Origin: Bin5 sp965204525
GTDB taxonomy: Bacteria > Chloroflexota > Anaerolineae > Caldilineales > Caldilineaceae
Reading direction: 5' to 3'
NCBI GenBank assembly: GCA_965204525.1
Contig: CBDBER010000001.1
Span: 62,001-126,000 of the forward strand
Length of the DNA stretch: 64,000 nt
The position numbers and the translations under genes were made by a program. The notes under the pieces were generated by a model that was not told the DNA's origin, ran no database searches, and was given only the letters and a program-made list of their open reading frames with translations. Every line of letters starts with the position of its first letter. Within the stretch, counting starts at the first letter, position 1. Below are positions 49,348-58,093 of this stretch, in pieces.

Positions 49348-50433
49348 ATGCCTACCCGATACAGATTGCTCATTCTGCTGCTCGTCATCATCGTCGCCGC
49401 CGCTTGCGGCCAGCCCGGAGCTACGGGACAGACCGGTCAGACCGAGCAGGCAGAACAGACCGCCTCCGAGGAGACGGCTGAACCGGAACCTGCGCCCGCC
49501 ATCGAGACCGTCATCTTCAGCGACCTGAACTGGACCAGCGCGCAGGTCCAGAACCGGATCGCCCAATTCATCGTCGAGAAGGGGTACGGTTACGGCACCG
49601 AGGTCGTCTTCGGCTCAACGCTGCCGCTCTTCCAGGGGCTGCGCAATGGCGACACCCACGTCACCCTGGAGATCTGGCTGCCCAACCAGGACGAAGCCTG
49701 GTATGAGGCGCTGGCCAACGATGAGGTGGTGGAGGTCGGCGCCAGCCTGGTCAAGGACTGGCAGTCCTTCTTCGTCATTCCGGCCTACCTGCAGGAGGAG
49801 TATCCCGATCTTGACAGCGTCGAGGACCTGAAGGACGGGAAGTTCAAGGAGCTCTTCGCCTCCGCCGAGACGGGCGGCAAGGCGCGAATCGTCTCCTGCG
49901 TGATCGGCTGGGCCTGTGAAGAGGTCAACGCGGCCCAGGTCATCGGCTACGAGCTGGAGGAGCACGTGCACGTCGTCAATCCGGGCGACGGCGCTGCGCT
50001 GAACGCCGACCTCTACGGCGCCTACGAGAAAGGGGAGCCCTGGATCGGCTACCAGTGGGGCACCAACGATCCGGCTCTGATTCTGGACCTGGTCCGGCTT
50101 GAAGAGCCGCCCTACAGCGACGAGTGCTGGGAGGCGGACAAGGCCTGCGCCTACGAGGACGCCGACGTGCTCATTGCCGTCCACCCCGACATGATCGACG
50201 GCGCCCCCGACGTTGTCGACGTCTTGCGGGCATGGAACTTCAACATAGAGGTCTATAAGGAGGTGGCCCGCTGGATGGACCAGAACAGCGACGCCTCCGC
50301 CAATGACGCGGCTCTGTGGTGGCTGAACAGCAAGGCCGACCACTGGCGCGGCTGGGTCACCGACGATGCGGCGGCAGCGATCGAGGCGGCCCTGGCCGCC
50401 AACGAGATTCCCGACGGCTGGCCGACGGAGTAG
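49348..50433 (+). CDS. Glycine betaine/choline-type ABC transporter binding lipoprotein (OpuAC)
   Basis: ATG 49348 (MPTRYRLLILLLVIIVAAAC) is preceded by AAAAGGAG. Lipobox AAAC (Cys20) and a Glu/Gln/Thr-rich linker are followed by an OpuAC domain: ETVIFSDLNWTSAQVQNRIA, FIVEKGYGYGTEVVFGSTLP, THVTLEIWLPNQDEAWYEAL, YQWGTNDPALILDLVRLEEP, and a C-terminal ARWMDQNSDASANDAALWWL. Trp residues of the kind that cage quaternary amines are present. It would deliver an osmoprotectant to an ABC permease, but no permease or ATPase gene is adjacent. An inverted repeat lies 220 bases downstream. Confidence 0.85.
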   Translation: MPTRYRLLILLLVIIVAAACGQPGATGQTGQTEQAEQTASEETAEPEPAPAIETVIFSDLNWTSAQVQNRIAQFIVEKGYGYGTEVVFGSTLPLFQGLRNGDTHVTLEIWLPNQDEAWYEALANDEVVEVGASLVKDWQSFFVIPAYLQEEYPDLDSVEDLKDGKFKELFASAETGGKARIVSCVIGWACEEVNAAQVIGYELEEHVHVVNPGDGAALNADLYGAYEKGEPWIGYQWGTNDPALILDLVRLEEPPYSDECWEADKACAYEDADVLIAVHPDMIDGAPDVVDVLRAWNFNIEVYKEVARWMDQNSDASANDAALWWLNSKADHWRGWVTDDAAAAIEAALAANEIPDGWPTE

Positions 50434-50463
50434 CGCGGGCCGGCTCTATCCCCAGTTTCGGAA

Positions 50464-50781
50464 CGGCCGGAACTCGTAACGGCCGGAACTCGGAACTCGG
50501 AACTCGATTCAGTAGACGGCTCAATAGAGGCCGCGGGCGCTGCCGGGCGGTCGTCGGCGTCGGTGGAGGTGGCGCGGCAACGACAGCAACGTTTGCGGCC
50601 GCCCAGCTCCTCGAGCGGGCTGCAATGCAGCCGGTCCGAATTCACTTTTGACACGGGCAGGCGCCAGGGCAATCCCTGGCGCCTGCACTATTTCTCGGAA
50701 CTGCCGGAACTCGGAACTGCCGGAACTCGGAACTGCCGGAACTCGGAACTGCCGAAACTCGAAACTCGATTCAGCAGACGG
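50464..50781 (+). repeat. Tandem CGGAACTC/CGGAACTGC repeats in two blocks
   Basis: Units CGGAACTCGGAACTGC and variants occur at 50464-50510 and again at 50697-50765. Both blocks end in AACTCGATTCAGYAGACGGC then TCAAYAGAG, so the blocks are an imperfect duplication about 257 bases apart around the hairpin at 50657. Confidence 0.65.
50657..50686 (+). terminator. Strong hairpin, possible terminator
   Basis: GCAGGCGCCAGGG, CAAT loop, CCCTGGCGCCTGC is a perfect 13-base-pair stem. The following ACTATTTCT is only partly T-rich, so termination is likely but not certain. Confidence 0.5.
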
Positions 50782-51230
50782 CTCAACAGAGAGGGCATTG
50801 AAAGTGGATTATGTGTAGAGCGCCAGCGTCATGGGTGTGAGCGCTGTCGCCCTGCCGAAGTGGCTTTGACAGTGGGCCGGCATACCCTTCCGCCGGCGTT
50901 TTGACTTGGCGGCGGTATCTGATTCCTCTCCCACGCTTGCCGGGGCGGGCGTGGCTGCTGCTGCGAACGGAAAGGGCCCCCCTATACCTGAACCATTTAT
51001 AAAGGCGGTTAGAACGGCTCCTGCGGCGTTAAGGATCGGCGCGGCCGCCGAGAATGCGGCTTTTGCCGGTCTTCGGTCGATTCAGGCCGGCTCTGGTTTG
51101 GGGCGTTGGATGCCGGCCTCTCTTGTTCACGTGGGCGAGCCGCCGCGGCCGAGCGCAGCGAGGTCAGGCTTGCGCCTTCGAAAGGTTCATGCCGGTTCAG
51201 GGGCGGGCAGATCGACTGTCTCTCCTGGGA
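50782..51230. other. No supported gene
   Basis: Frames are GC-driven. The stretch leads into dispersed repeat R4. Nothing else is supported. Confidence 0.35.
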
Positions 51231-51590
51231 TTGCCGTCGGATCCCTCCAACAGGTGCCGGCAACTCTGCCGTGAATATTCGCACATACATTTCCGGTGCC
51301 GGCTGTGTGTCCGGTGCCCATTGGAGATTCTGACATGCACAGGTATATCGCCGCTTACCTGCGCGGCAGCAGGAGCGTTTCTCCGAGTGGCTGCCATGGC
51401 GGCCGAGACGGTGCCGCGGCGAAAGCGGCACCGTCTCGGCGGCGGCTGTTTCTTCGCTGCTTGGTGTGGGTTGGTGGCTGTAGGGGCTGCGCGTCTGTGC
51501 GCTCTTCTGAAAATGGCTGCGTGTTGCGGCATTGGCCGTAACGGCGCCATGTGTCGGCGCTGAACGAAAATTTTTGAAAAATGGGGGCTC
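51231..51590 (+). repeat. Dispersed repeat family, copy R4
   Basis: It shares its first 70 bases with R2 and its next 110 with R3 (GTGCCCATTGGAGATTCTGA to GGCTGCCATGGCGGCC). The central block of R2/R3 is replaced by a 15-base-pair hairpin CCGAGACGGTGCCGC, loop, GCGGCACCGTCTCGG (51403-51439). The tail TTGGCCGTAACGGCGCCATG, GTGTCGGCGCTGAACGAAAA is common to R3. Confidence 0.6.
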
Positions 51591-51819
51591 TTCGGGTGAC
51601 GGTGGCGACCTCACAATTTCCCATAAAGGGTTGGAACTTTGGGGCCTGGGGCGTCGGTGTCTTCCAGTCGGGTCGGCAACGCGGTCACGTTTTCCATTGC
51701 GTGCACGGTGACGCGCTAAGAAGACGTGGGTGGCTTAAAGTCTTGCAATAGGGCCGGGCCTTGCGGCCCGGAATTGAGGAATGGTTGCCGATAGAATCTG
51801 ATAACTTATATCCTTCAAA

Positions 51820-51849
51820 GGTCTATTCCCGCGTGTGCGGGGGAGCCCC
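51820..51849 (+). repeat. Solitary type I-E-like repeat (E3)
   Basis: GGTCTATTCCCGCGTGTGCG then GGGGAGCCCC differs from E1 at two positions. E3 and E4 (52372) flank the gene at 51866-52288. No array is present. Confidence 0.6.
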
Positions 51850-51865
51850 AATGCATTCTCCCGGA

Positions 51866-52288
51866 CTAGCGCAGATCGTTTTCGCGCCACTCGCTCGATC
51901 CCACGAAATCACAGCCGTCCCACACCTCGTCGACTAGATAAGCGGAAAACATGCCGATTCCGTCGGCATACACGATCACCGTGTACCCTGTCTCGGCCTC
52001 CTGCTTGATTTGCACCGGCCAGATATCGTCTGTGTCGACCCATTCGTCGAACTGCTCTTTGTATTTCAGCACCGTTTCGTCCTGCAGGCCATCCTGCATC
52101 CCGATCAGGCATCCGCCGTCGACCTCAATCGCCCCGGGGCCCGCCCAAATCGCTTCAATCCTCTCCACCCGGGTAACCAAGTCCGCCACCGTTTCAGCCA
52201 GCTCCTCCAGGCTGATTTCGTCGCTGGCCCAGAGTGCCGACGGCGTCAGAACAGTCATTACGGCAATAACGATAACTATGCGTCTCAT
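51866..52288 (-). CDS. Secreted hypothetical protein (140 aa)
   Basis: MRRIVIVIAVMTVLTPSALW ASDEIS is a signal peptide with a likely cut after LWA. A helix with heptad-like spacing follows (LEELAETVADLVTRVERIEA), then a beta-rich C-terminal domain (ETGYTVIVYADGIGMFSAYL, VDEVWDGCDFVGSSEWREN) related to the possible small protein at 42093-42326. GGAGAT lies before the ATG. Unknown family. Confidence 0.6.
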   Translation of the reverse strand: MRRIVIVIAVMTVLTPSALWASDEISLEELAETVADLVTRVERIEAIWAGPGAIEVDGGCLIGMQDGLQDETVLKYKEQFDEWVDTDDIWPVQIKQEAETGYTVIVYADGIGMFSAYLVDEVWDGCDFVGSSEWRENDLR

Positions 52289-52371
52289 TTTTATCTCCTC
52301 TTTATCTTCTCAAATTGGCCGGTGGAAGTGTCTCGAATGCCAACTGGCCTGCTTCGCGCAGCTGGCGGTGG

Positions 52372-52400
52372 GGTCTATCCCTGCGTGTGCGGGGGAACCT
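52372..52400 (+). repeat. Solitary type I-E-like repeat (E4)
   Basis: GGTCTATCCCTGCGTGTGCG then GGGGAACCT differs from E1 by one base in the palindrome. It forms the last codons of the zinc-ribbon frame at 52375-52659. Confidence 0.6.
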
Positions 52401-52659
52401 GAGTCGATGAACTCCTGATAGGCTGCTTGGGTTGATGTTTTTCCGTTGGTTTGTGTTCCTGTTCCCAGCATTCTTGGCATTTGTCGCGCTTGTCGGCGTT
52501 GTCCGGTGGTATGATCGCGCCGCACTCGCACTTTCCCCCTTTCGATGGCGTTGGGGGATCGCTGTCGTCTCGGAACAGGGTCTTTGGGGGTTGGGGAGCC
52601 AGCGTCAGGGTTTGTCCGTGTCGTGGGTCAATAGTGAGCTTGTGAATCGTACTGAGCAG
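52375..52659 (-). CDS. Possible zinc-ribbon protein without a standard start
   Basis: The frame contains APQPPKTLFRDDSDPPTPSK then GGKCECGAIIPPDNADKRDK and CQECWEQEHKP. C-E-C-G ... C-Q-E-C is a zinc-ribbon pattern, and codon usage looks like coding DNA. The only start-like codon is CTG at 52659. It may be a remnant of a longer gene. Confidence 0.35.
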   Translation of the reverse strand: MLSTIHKLTIDPRHGQTLTLAPQPPKTLFRDDSDPPTPSKGGKCECGAIIPPDNADKRDKCQECWEQEHKPTEKHQPKQPIRSSSTQVPPHTQG

Positions 52660-52705
52660 TTAAGGTTATGTCAAGGGGGAGCATGAAGAACGGGAAGTTG
52701 CAGGT

Positions 52706-55006
52706 TCAACTTGCTCTTGGGGATGTGAGAGCAATTGATGTTTGGGGCCGCAAGGCTATTGGCTGAGCTAGAGTCTCGATCTGCTGGCGCATTTCCTGGT
52801 AGATGGGGCTTCTCCGTTCAGGGTCAGCAATTCTGATTCCCAACCAAAAGGGCTGTCTGATCTCTTCACGTCTTTCTTCTAACTCTCGCCTAAGGAGCAA
52901 CTGAACACTCAACCGCCATCCAATTTCCCTTGGGTTAGCCGATGATCTACTAAAAGTGCGTTCGTACACTTTGGTGGGTGACCACTTCCATCCGTGCTTA
53001 ATCAAATCTTCCTCGTACGAAGAGCTGTTTTCCGGTCTATTTGGAAGAGGATGTATCTCCCTCCGGTAGCTCTCAGAGTTCCCTTCAGAGTCCTTGATTA
53101 ATCGGCCCAAGCTGGCATTCACGTTAGTCTGACAATATTCCACGCCCTTCGTAGAATCGAGAGTGGGCGTATACACAAGTCCCATCCTAACGAATCCTCG
53201 TCTTTTTCGTCTGTCGGTCAATCCATCCGGGAAAGGGAAAGGTGTGTATAGGGCCATGCCAGGCCTAAGTTCCCCACGGAGCAATATCGTGCATTCCCAA
53301 GCGTTGCAGGATAAGATAGCGGCAGGTGATTCAGGGAGTCCAAAGCCATAATAGTTGACCAGATCGCGGTCGCTGATATCATGGTCTCCTGGACTCGTGC
53401 AAGAGAGCAGGAGCAGGAGTTTCAGCAGTTCAGGATCAGGATCAGGCAATATCCCTACTAACTGTGCTAGTTGTGCCGCGACCCGGGGGGCCGCGAAGCT
53501 AGTCCCAACGCTTTCCAGAACGGTGCCATTTTGGTATGGCCCGAGGATCCCCGGTACTGGCTCACGATTCCTTCCACAGGTGCCTCCGTAGTGAACCACA
53601 TCCGGTTTCACAAGCATTCCAGCCCCCGGGCCGCGACGGGAAAACGGACTAGGATACTCGGCTGGGGACGCTGTAGGGGGATTGCTTGTATCGGATAGTG
53701 AGCCCACCGATATGGAGAGCGCAGCATCCGCAGGAGGAGAAATGCGGTCATCACCGTTCGCGATAATGTCTGGCCCACTCCCAGGTTGCCATCCCCGGAG
53801 AGTCTCCTCTTCGTAGTTGCCGGCGGCTACGGTGAAGAGGACTTTGTTTTGACGGGCTATCCTGTCCAATTCCATCGCCACATCGCTGAACTTATTTTTA
53901 CAGGCGACTGTATTTTCCTTTGCAATCGAGAGATTCCAGATGCGCACTGGTTCATCCAAGGAATCGCTTGCTCTAGGGCCATAGAGTTTGACAGCCCTCT
54001 CGACATGTGCCACAAGAGTATCTTCATCGATTCCCTCATGCTCTTCAGAGCCCAGCACTTGGATGTCAACAAGCCGGGCTAGTGGAGGGGGGAAGAATTC
54101 AGGGTCATGAGTAAACCCCCCGCCAGTGGCTGCCAGCGCACCAACCAGGGACCCGTGTGCCTGGGCAGCAGATTCGGACGGGGAATGAGTCTCCTTTGCC
54201 ACCACTAACCGTTGAAGTCCTGCAATAGACGTATCGATACCTGTGTCCACAACCCCAACAATCGGCAGGGGTAAAGGGTGATCGACAGATGTAACACTCA
54301 TGGGCCGGAGAGGGTGTACTCCATATCGTTCGGCGGTTCTAAACCTCATCACGGGACGAATGCCTCGCAGCCACGGCATATGTAGAAGAGATTCATTGGC
54401 TGGTAAAGACGACGTAGTATAGGTACCGCCCAATTCTCCGTAAGGCTTAAGCTGGATCCCTCGCCTCTTGAAGGCCTCCAAGCCATGGCTGAGAAGACTG
54501 GAATCATCATCCAGAGTCCCATCAAACAGCGTCACCACAGAACGCAGAGAGCCCTTCTCAATGGGAGGGGCGTAGGAGGTTATTTCGGTTACTGCGCTGA
54601 GTTGCGCGAGTTGTCTCTCGGTCGCATCTTCAACAAATTCTTCAAGTCCAATTAGCGCCTGCTTCGTGATCAAGGCTAGAATGTCGCCTGGTTGTTGCAC
54701 ACCAGCTACCTGAAATCTACGTTTGTCGAACACGGTCGGGTAGCGATGGCTTTTGGCAATGGCTTCTGGGCGGAGTCGAACGCGCGCCATGGTGGCTTCT
54801 ACGCGATGGACATGCGCCGTTGCTGTGAGACGCTCATTGAGCTGGGAAATGCCTTGGGAAAACACATCTTTGACTGCTGAAGGAGAAATAAATCTTCTCG
54901 GCTGCGAGCCACCGATATTAACTGGCTCTTCATAGTCAGGTCCCAAATTGCCGGACAGCGCTGGTCGTTCCCTATTGCTTTCTCTTCCGTTACGACCACT
55001 GACCAT
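52706..55006 (-). CDS. ietS: Subtilisin-like serine protease, IetS-like
   Basis: The 766-residue protein has an S8 catalytic domain with Asp254 (IVGVVDTGIDTS), His284 (AQAHGSLVGALAA) and Ser503 (VGTSFAAPRVAAQLAQ), and an N-terminal region of about 240 residues. There is no signal peptide, so it acts in the cytoplasm. It lies directly after an AAA ATPase gene on the same strand. This pairing is that of ietA/ietS, first described as a plasmid incompatibility system and later reported as an anti-phage system. The ATPase probably restrains or delivers substrates to the protease. The start ATG is 2 bases after the ATPase stop. Confidence 0.85.
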   Translation of the reverse strand: MVSGRNGRESNRERPALSGNLGPDYEEPVNIGGSQPRRFISPSAVKDVFSQGISQLNERLTATAHVHRVEATMARVRLRPEAIAKSHRYPTVFDKRRFQVAGVQQPGDILALITKQALIGLEEFVEDATERQLAQLSAVTEITSYAPPIEKGSLRSVVTLFDGTLDDDSSLLSHGLEAFKRRGIQLKPYGELGGTYTTSSLPANESLLHMPWLRGIRPVMRFRTAERYGVHPLRPMSVTSVDHPLPLPIVGVVDTGIDTSIAGLQRLVVAKETHSPSESAAQAHGSLVGALAATGGGFTHDPEFFPPPLARLVDIQVLGSEEHEGIDEDTLVAHVERAVKLYGPRASDSLDEPVRIWNLSIAKENTVACKNKFSDVAMELDRIARQNKVLFTVAAGNYEEETLRGWQPGSGPDIIANGDDRISPPADAALSISVGSLSDTSNPPTASPAEYPSPFSRRGPGAGMLVKPDVVHYGGTCGRNREPVPGILGPYQNGTVLESVGTSFAAPRVAAQLAQLVGILPDPDPELLKLLLLLSCTSPGDHDISDRDLVNYYGFGLPESPAAILSCNAWECTILLRGELRPGMALYTPFPFPDGLTDRRKRRGFVRMGLVYTPTLDSTKGVEYCQTNVNASLGRLIKDSEGNSESYRREIHPLPNRPENSSSYEEDLIKHGWKWSPTKVYERTFSRSSANPREIGWRLSVQLLLRRELEERREEIRQPFWLGIRIADPERRSPIYQEMRQQIETLAQPIALRPQTSIALTSPRAS

Positions 55007-55008
55007 CG

Positions 55009-56148
55009 TTAAGGTCCTTTCACTGAAGCTCTGATGACATTGTGAGCGTAAGTGTGGCTACAACCCACTAATTGGGCGATTTGTCCTATCGTTAAGGCAT
55101 CTCCTGATTGTTGATGCGTTGCGAGAATTAAGTCCTTCTTTTTCTCCTCGTATAGAGAAGAGCTCCCATATCCTCTGTGGTGTGCAAGAACACCGAGAGC
55201 AACAAGCCTCAAAAAAGGTTCACCTGAACACAGAAACTCGTCTTGAAGTGCCCGTTTCACGACACGTGTAATATCAGAGCCAGAAAGACCGTTGGATAGC
55301 GTGGCAACTGTTTGTACTTCGGCCTCCGACAATCGGTCTCTTGGGATGAGCTCTTGAATGATATTTGCCATCTCAGTACTGCTTGGCTTCTGCAGGTGCA
55401 GGGTGATGTCGAATCTGCGCCAGATAGCTGAATCCAGCATATGGTGATGATTGGTCGCCGCGATGACAACTTGCTTGCCTTGTATACGGTCTAAGTTCTG
55501 CAACAGGCTGCCCACAAGTCTTTTGACCTCACCAACTTCGTGAGCGTCGTCCCTCATCTTCCCGATTACGTCGAATTCGTCCATTAGAAGCACACAGGGG
55601 CTCGCGAGCGCGTTGTCGAAGATTCGTCGTAAATTCTTGGCCGAGTTGCCCAGAAAAGAGCCAAGCAAGGAATCCAAGCGAACTATCAATAGTGGAAGAT
55701 CGAGGTCGCACGCCATTGCAATCGCAGCCATCGTCTTGCCACATCCAGGGGGCCCAAACAGCAGCAAAGTTGAAGGAGGGTCTATTCCTGCGCTTGCCAG
55801 CTCTCCAGACCGCTTATTCAGTTCAACAAAGCGCCGGAACTCCAACTCCACGGATCTGGGGAGAACGGGGTATTGAGGGGAACCCGTAGGAAGAAACTGC
55901 TCGATTAGCAACTGCTGGGACTCTACATCGGCTGGCAGCCCTTGGCCAGTAAAGATTGAGCCAGCGGGCCTGGAGGCTTCATTGGTCAGCCGGCGAATAC
56001 GACGGGCAAGCCTGCTATCCCCATCGTCTTCAAGACGCTGGGCCATGTGGTCTGCGAAGGACGACACGCGATGCGGATCAGGTTTGAGTCCACCCTCGAT
56101 GATGGCGACGATCTCGCGCCAGTACGCGCTTAGCATTTGACCTGACAA
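55009..56148 (-). CDS. ietA: AAA+ ATPase, IetA-like
   Basis: The 379-residue protein has Walker A GPPGCGKT (132-139, Lys138), Walker B VLLMDEFDVIGK, sensor I VIAATNHHHML and the arginine-finger region AIWRRFDITLHLQKP. About 110 N-terminal residues precede the ATPase domain. The C-terminal GDALTIGQIAQLVGCSHTYA looks like a small HTH. It is upstream of the protease and probably forms one transcript with it. Confidence 0.85.
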   Translation of the reverse strand: MSGQMLSAYWREIVAIIEGGLKPDPHRVSSFADHMAQRLEDDGDSRLARRIRRLTNEASRPAGSIFTGQGLPADVESQQLLIEQFLPTGSPQYPVLPRSVELEFRRFVELNKRSGELASAGIDPPSTLLLFGPPGCGKTMAAIAMACDLDLPLLIVRLDSLLGSFLGNSAKNLRRIFDNALASPCVLLMDEFDVIGKMRDDAHEVGEVKRLVGSLLQNLDRIQGKQVVIAATNHHHMLDSAIWRRFDITLHLQKPSSTEMANIIQELIPRDRLSEAEVQTVATLSNGLSGSDITRVVKRALQDEFLCSGEPFLRLVALGVLAHHRGYGSSSLYEEKKKDLILATHQQSGDALTIGQIAQLVGCSHTYAHNVIRASVKGP

Positions 56149-56268
56149 AGATGTATTTCCTGCCCAATGTCTACAAAGGGGGGTGACTCTGGCATGTTGC
56201 CGCTACAGCCCGCGAATCGATATCAGGTGCCGCAGGAAGTGGGCTCCATCGCTTTCCAACAGCACCGC

Positions 56269-56898
56269 CTATTGAACTGAATCGAATGGCGATGACGGTA
56301 AGCCTAACTCTGTCCTGACCCAATCGATGTAGCTAGCAGAGCCCTCTTCCCGCTCTCGCGTTGTTTCGCCGCCAAGGATGCTCTTGCTGTCCGCAGCCTT
56401 GGTCCTGAGTCCCATCGTTGCGAAACCTTGTTTTTTCTGTTGATCCGAAAGCGCATCTCGGATCATCGCCACAAGTCGATGCGGGTCGATCTGTAGTATC
56501 TCCGCAAGCGACAACCACACGCCGGGCGTCTTCACATCTGTGATCTTCGCACGATTTGCTTCGAGCTGATCGATTTCTGTTGACGGCAACGCCACGCCGC
56601 GTTCCCGGACCTTCGCACTGAGGGCGGTTGCGGTTAATCCGGCATCTTCCCGGGAACTGCGAAGCAGATCTCCCAAAGTTGCTGTCTCGCCAGACCGACT
56701 CAGTGCTCGCGTACGCGCGAGCCACATACGCTCCCGAGCCGCAGAGTCTTCGCGCTTCGCCGCCTCCCAAATCGCCTCCGCGAGATCCAGTGCCTCATCA
56801 GGGTACTCTTGAATGATGGCCTCCACATCTACATCTTCCCTTCTGGCCCGTGCCTTCCAGAACCTCTGCACCCCTGGGCCCAGGTTTTTACTACTCAT
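56269..56898 (-). CDS. Helical protein with XRE-like region
   Basis: The 209-residue protein has an acidic N-terminus (VDVEAIIQEYPDEALDLAEA), then TLGDLLRSSREDAGLTATAL, SAKVRERGVALPSTEIDQLE, arranged like the first four helices of a Cro/C1 HTH. Its start overlaps the end of the sigma-like gene by 8 bases. A regulator of the sigma-like protein or of ietAS is a reasonable inference; no family match is certain. Confidence 0.55.
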   Translation of the reverse strand: MSSKNLGPGVQRFWKARARREDVDVEAIIQEYPDEALDLAEAIWEAAKREDSAARERMWLARTRALSRSGETATLGDLLRSSREDAGLTATALSAKVRERGVALPSTEIDQLEANRAKITDVKTPGVWLSLAEILQIDPHRLVAMIRDALSDQQKKQGFATMGLRTKAADSKSILGGETTREREEGSASYIDWVRTELGLPSSPFDSVQ

Positions 56899-57622
56899 GG
56901 TCTTCCTCCTGATTGATAATGCGCCTCAAGGCTGCCTTTCCATCTGCAATCAACTTGCGGGCCTTACGTTCTCCGCATCCCAACTCGGAAGCGACGGTCT
57001 GAACTGCGGAGTCATTGCTGTAGATCTGTATTCCGAAACGGAAATGCAGAAGAATGGCCTTGGCTTGCTCAACCGGCAGAGAGGCCAGCCCAACCTCGAT
57101 TAGGTGCCAATTCTCGAATTGTAAGTAATCGTCGGAGTCGTCGGGGATATCAATGATAGCATCATGGCCGTTGGACTCGGAGGAGTCGTCCGAACCGATG
57201 CGCAAGGCAGAACGTTCGCGTTCTCGCTGTTGTCCCCCGAGGATCTTCTTCCCAGCATGCTGAGCAAGACGTTTTGTGGCGAGGTTGAATCGCACTTCAA
57301 AAAAAGACTCGCCCTGATGAATCCTTTTCCAGAATAGAAACATCGCCTCATCCTCTGCCTCGTCGCGTTCTTCGAAAGGCACCTCGCTATACCGTCTCAC
57401 GGCAACGCGAATAAGCGGCACAGAGCGCTCGAAAAGAATCGAGTCAATTTGGTCACGGAGTTTCCTGTCCGTAGCTCGGCGACGGGCGACGACGACAGCC
57501 TCGATCGAGACACTTTTCAACCGGTCCAGATAGCCAGACGTCGTCGGATCTGGTAATGCCGCCAGCTCCGCCTCGATTTCCGGGGGGTGAGTGTACTTTT
57601 CCTCGGTTACCATCGAAGGCAT
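56891..57622 (-). CDS. RNA polymerase sigma-70-like protein
   Basis: ATG 57622 (MPSMVTEEKYTHPPEIEAEL) or ATG 57613 may be the start; an AGGAG lies close by. Residues about 60-130 resemble sigma region 2 (SVPLIRVAVRRYSEVPFEER, DEAEDEAMFLFWKRIHQGES). Residues 185-243 resemble region 4 (LIEVGLASLPVEQAKAILLH, VQTVASELGCGERKARKLIA). Region 3 is absent, as in ECF factors. Such proteins next to defence genes may control them. It diverges from the ubiquitin-like operon. Confidence 0.6.
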   Translation of the reverse strand: MPSMVTEEKYTHPPEIEAELAALPDPTTSGYLDRLKSVSIEAVVVARRRATDRKLRDQIDSILFERSVPLIRVAVRRYSEVPFEERDEAEDEAMFLFWKRIHQGESFFEVRFNLATKRLAQHAGKKILGGQQRERERSALRIGSDDSSESNGHDAIIDIPDDSDDYLQFENWHLIEVGLASLPVEQAKAILLHFRFGIQIYSNDSAVQTVASELGCGERKARKLIADGKAALRRIINQEEDHE

Positions 57623-57787
57623 CTCTCCTAAAGATCTAATAACAACGCGCAGCAAAAATCTGCATGTGGATGAAATTCTAAAATCCGTGCAGGTTTCGGC
57701 CATTCACTGTGATTATCATAGTAAGGGGCTGTTGACGGCAACTGCCCCAACTTACAAGTATCGGCCTATGAGCCAGGAGAATCGATT
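57623..57787. promoter_or_regulatory. Divergent promoter region
   Basis: This 165-base AT-richer gap separates the sigma-like/ietAS genes (minus) from the ubiquitin-like operon (plus). ATTATCATAGTAA near 57712 has -10-like elements. I cannot fix -35/-10 pairs. Shared control of both sets is inferred from the layout. Confidence 0.4.
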
Positions 57788-58093
57788 ATGACCCACACAG
57801 AACGAATGGCAAGAGTCACAGAAGGACAGGCAGTGAACGAATCACAGGGGCCCGATTCAGTCGGGCGTTCAATCCCGTTCACCATAGACGGCGAACCTTA
57901 CACCACGAGCGATCCCAGCCAAAAGGCCTCTGCGCTTCTCCAATTGGCGGGATTGGACCCTGCCAACTACGATCTGGGCGAGCTGCAAGGCAAGGAGCGA
58001 CCCCAGACCAAACGATTTGATGGCGACGAACGCGTCATCATCGAGAAGGACGCGAGGTTCGTTTCGGTCCGCCAGAAAGGACCTGTTGCATAA
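57788..58093 (+). CDS. Bacterial ubiquitin-like protein (multiubiquitin-type)
   Basis: The 101-residue protein has a flexible N-terminus of 35 residues and one ubiquitin-like fold: IPFTIDGEPYTTSDPSQKAS, ALLQLAGLDPANYDLGELQG, DERVIIEKDARFVSVRQKGP. This matches single units of the PF14452 (multiubiquitin) type. It ends KGPVA rather than Gly-Gly, so either the chemistry at the C-terminus differs or no processing is needed. It is the first gene of a three-gene operon, with its TAA overlapping the next ATG. Confidence 0.75.
   Translation: MTHTERMARVTEGQAVNESQGPDSVGRSIPFTIDGEPYTTSDPSQKASALLQLAGLDPANYDLGELQGKERPQTKRFDGDERVIIEKDARFVSVRQKGPVA

Noticed and set aside
51009..51624. Minus-strand frame through dispersed repeat R4
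   Set aside because: The corresponding frames in R2 and R3 shift phase and share no start; block conservation is at DNA level.
52432..52686. Hydrophobic plus-strand frame
   Set aside because: It is opposite a zinc-ribbon frame with better coding character; no ribosome binding site.
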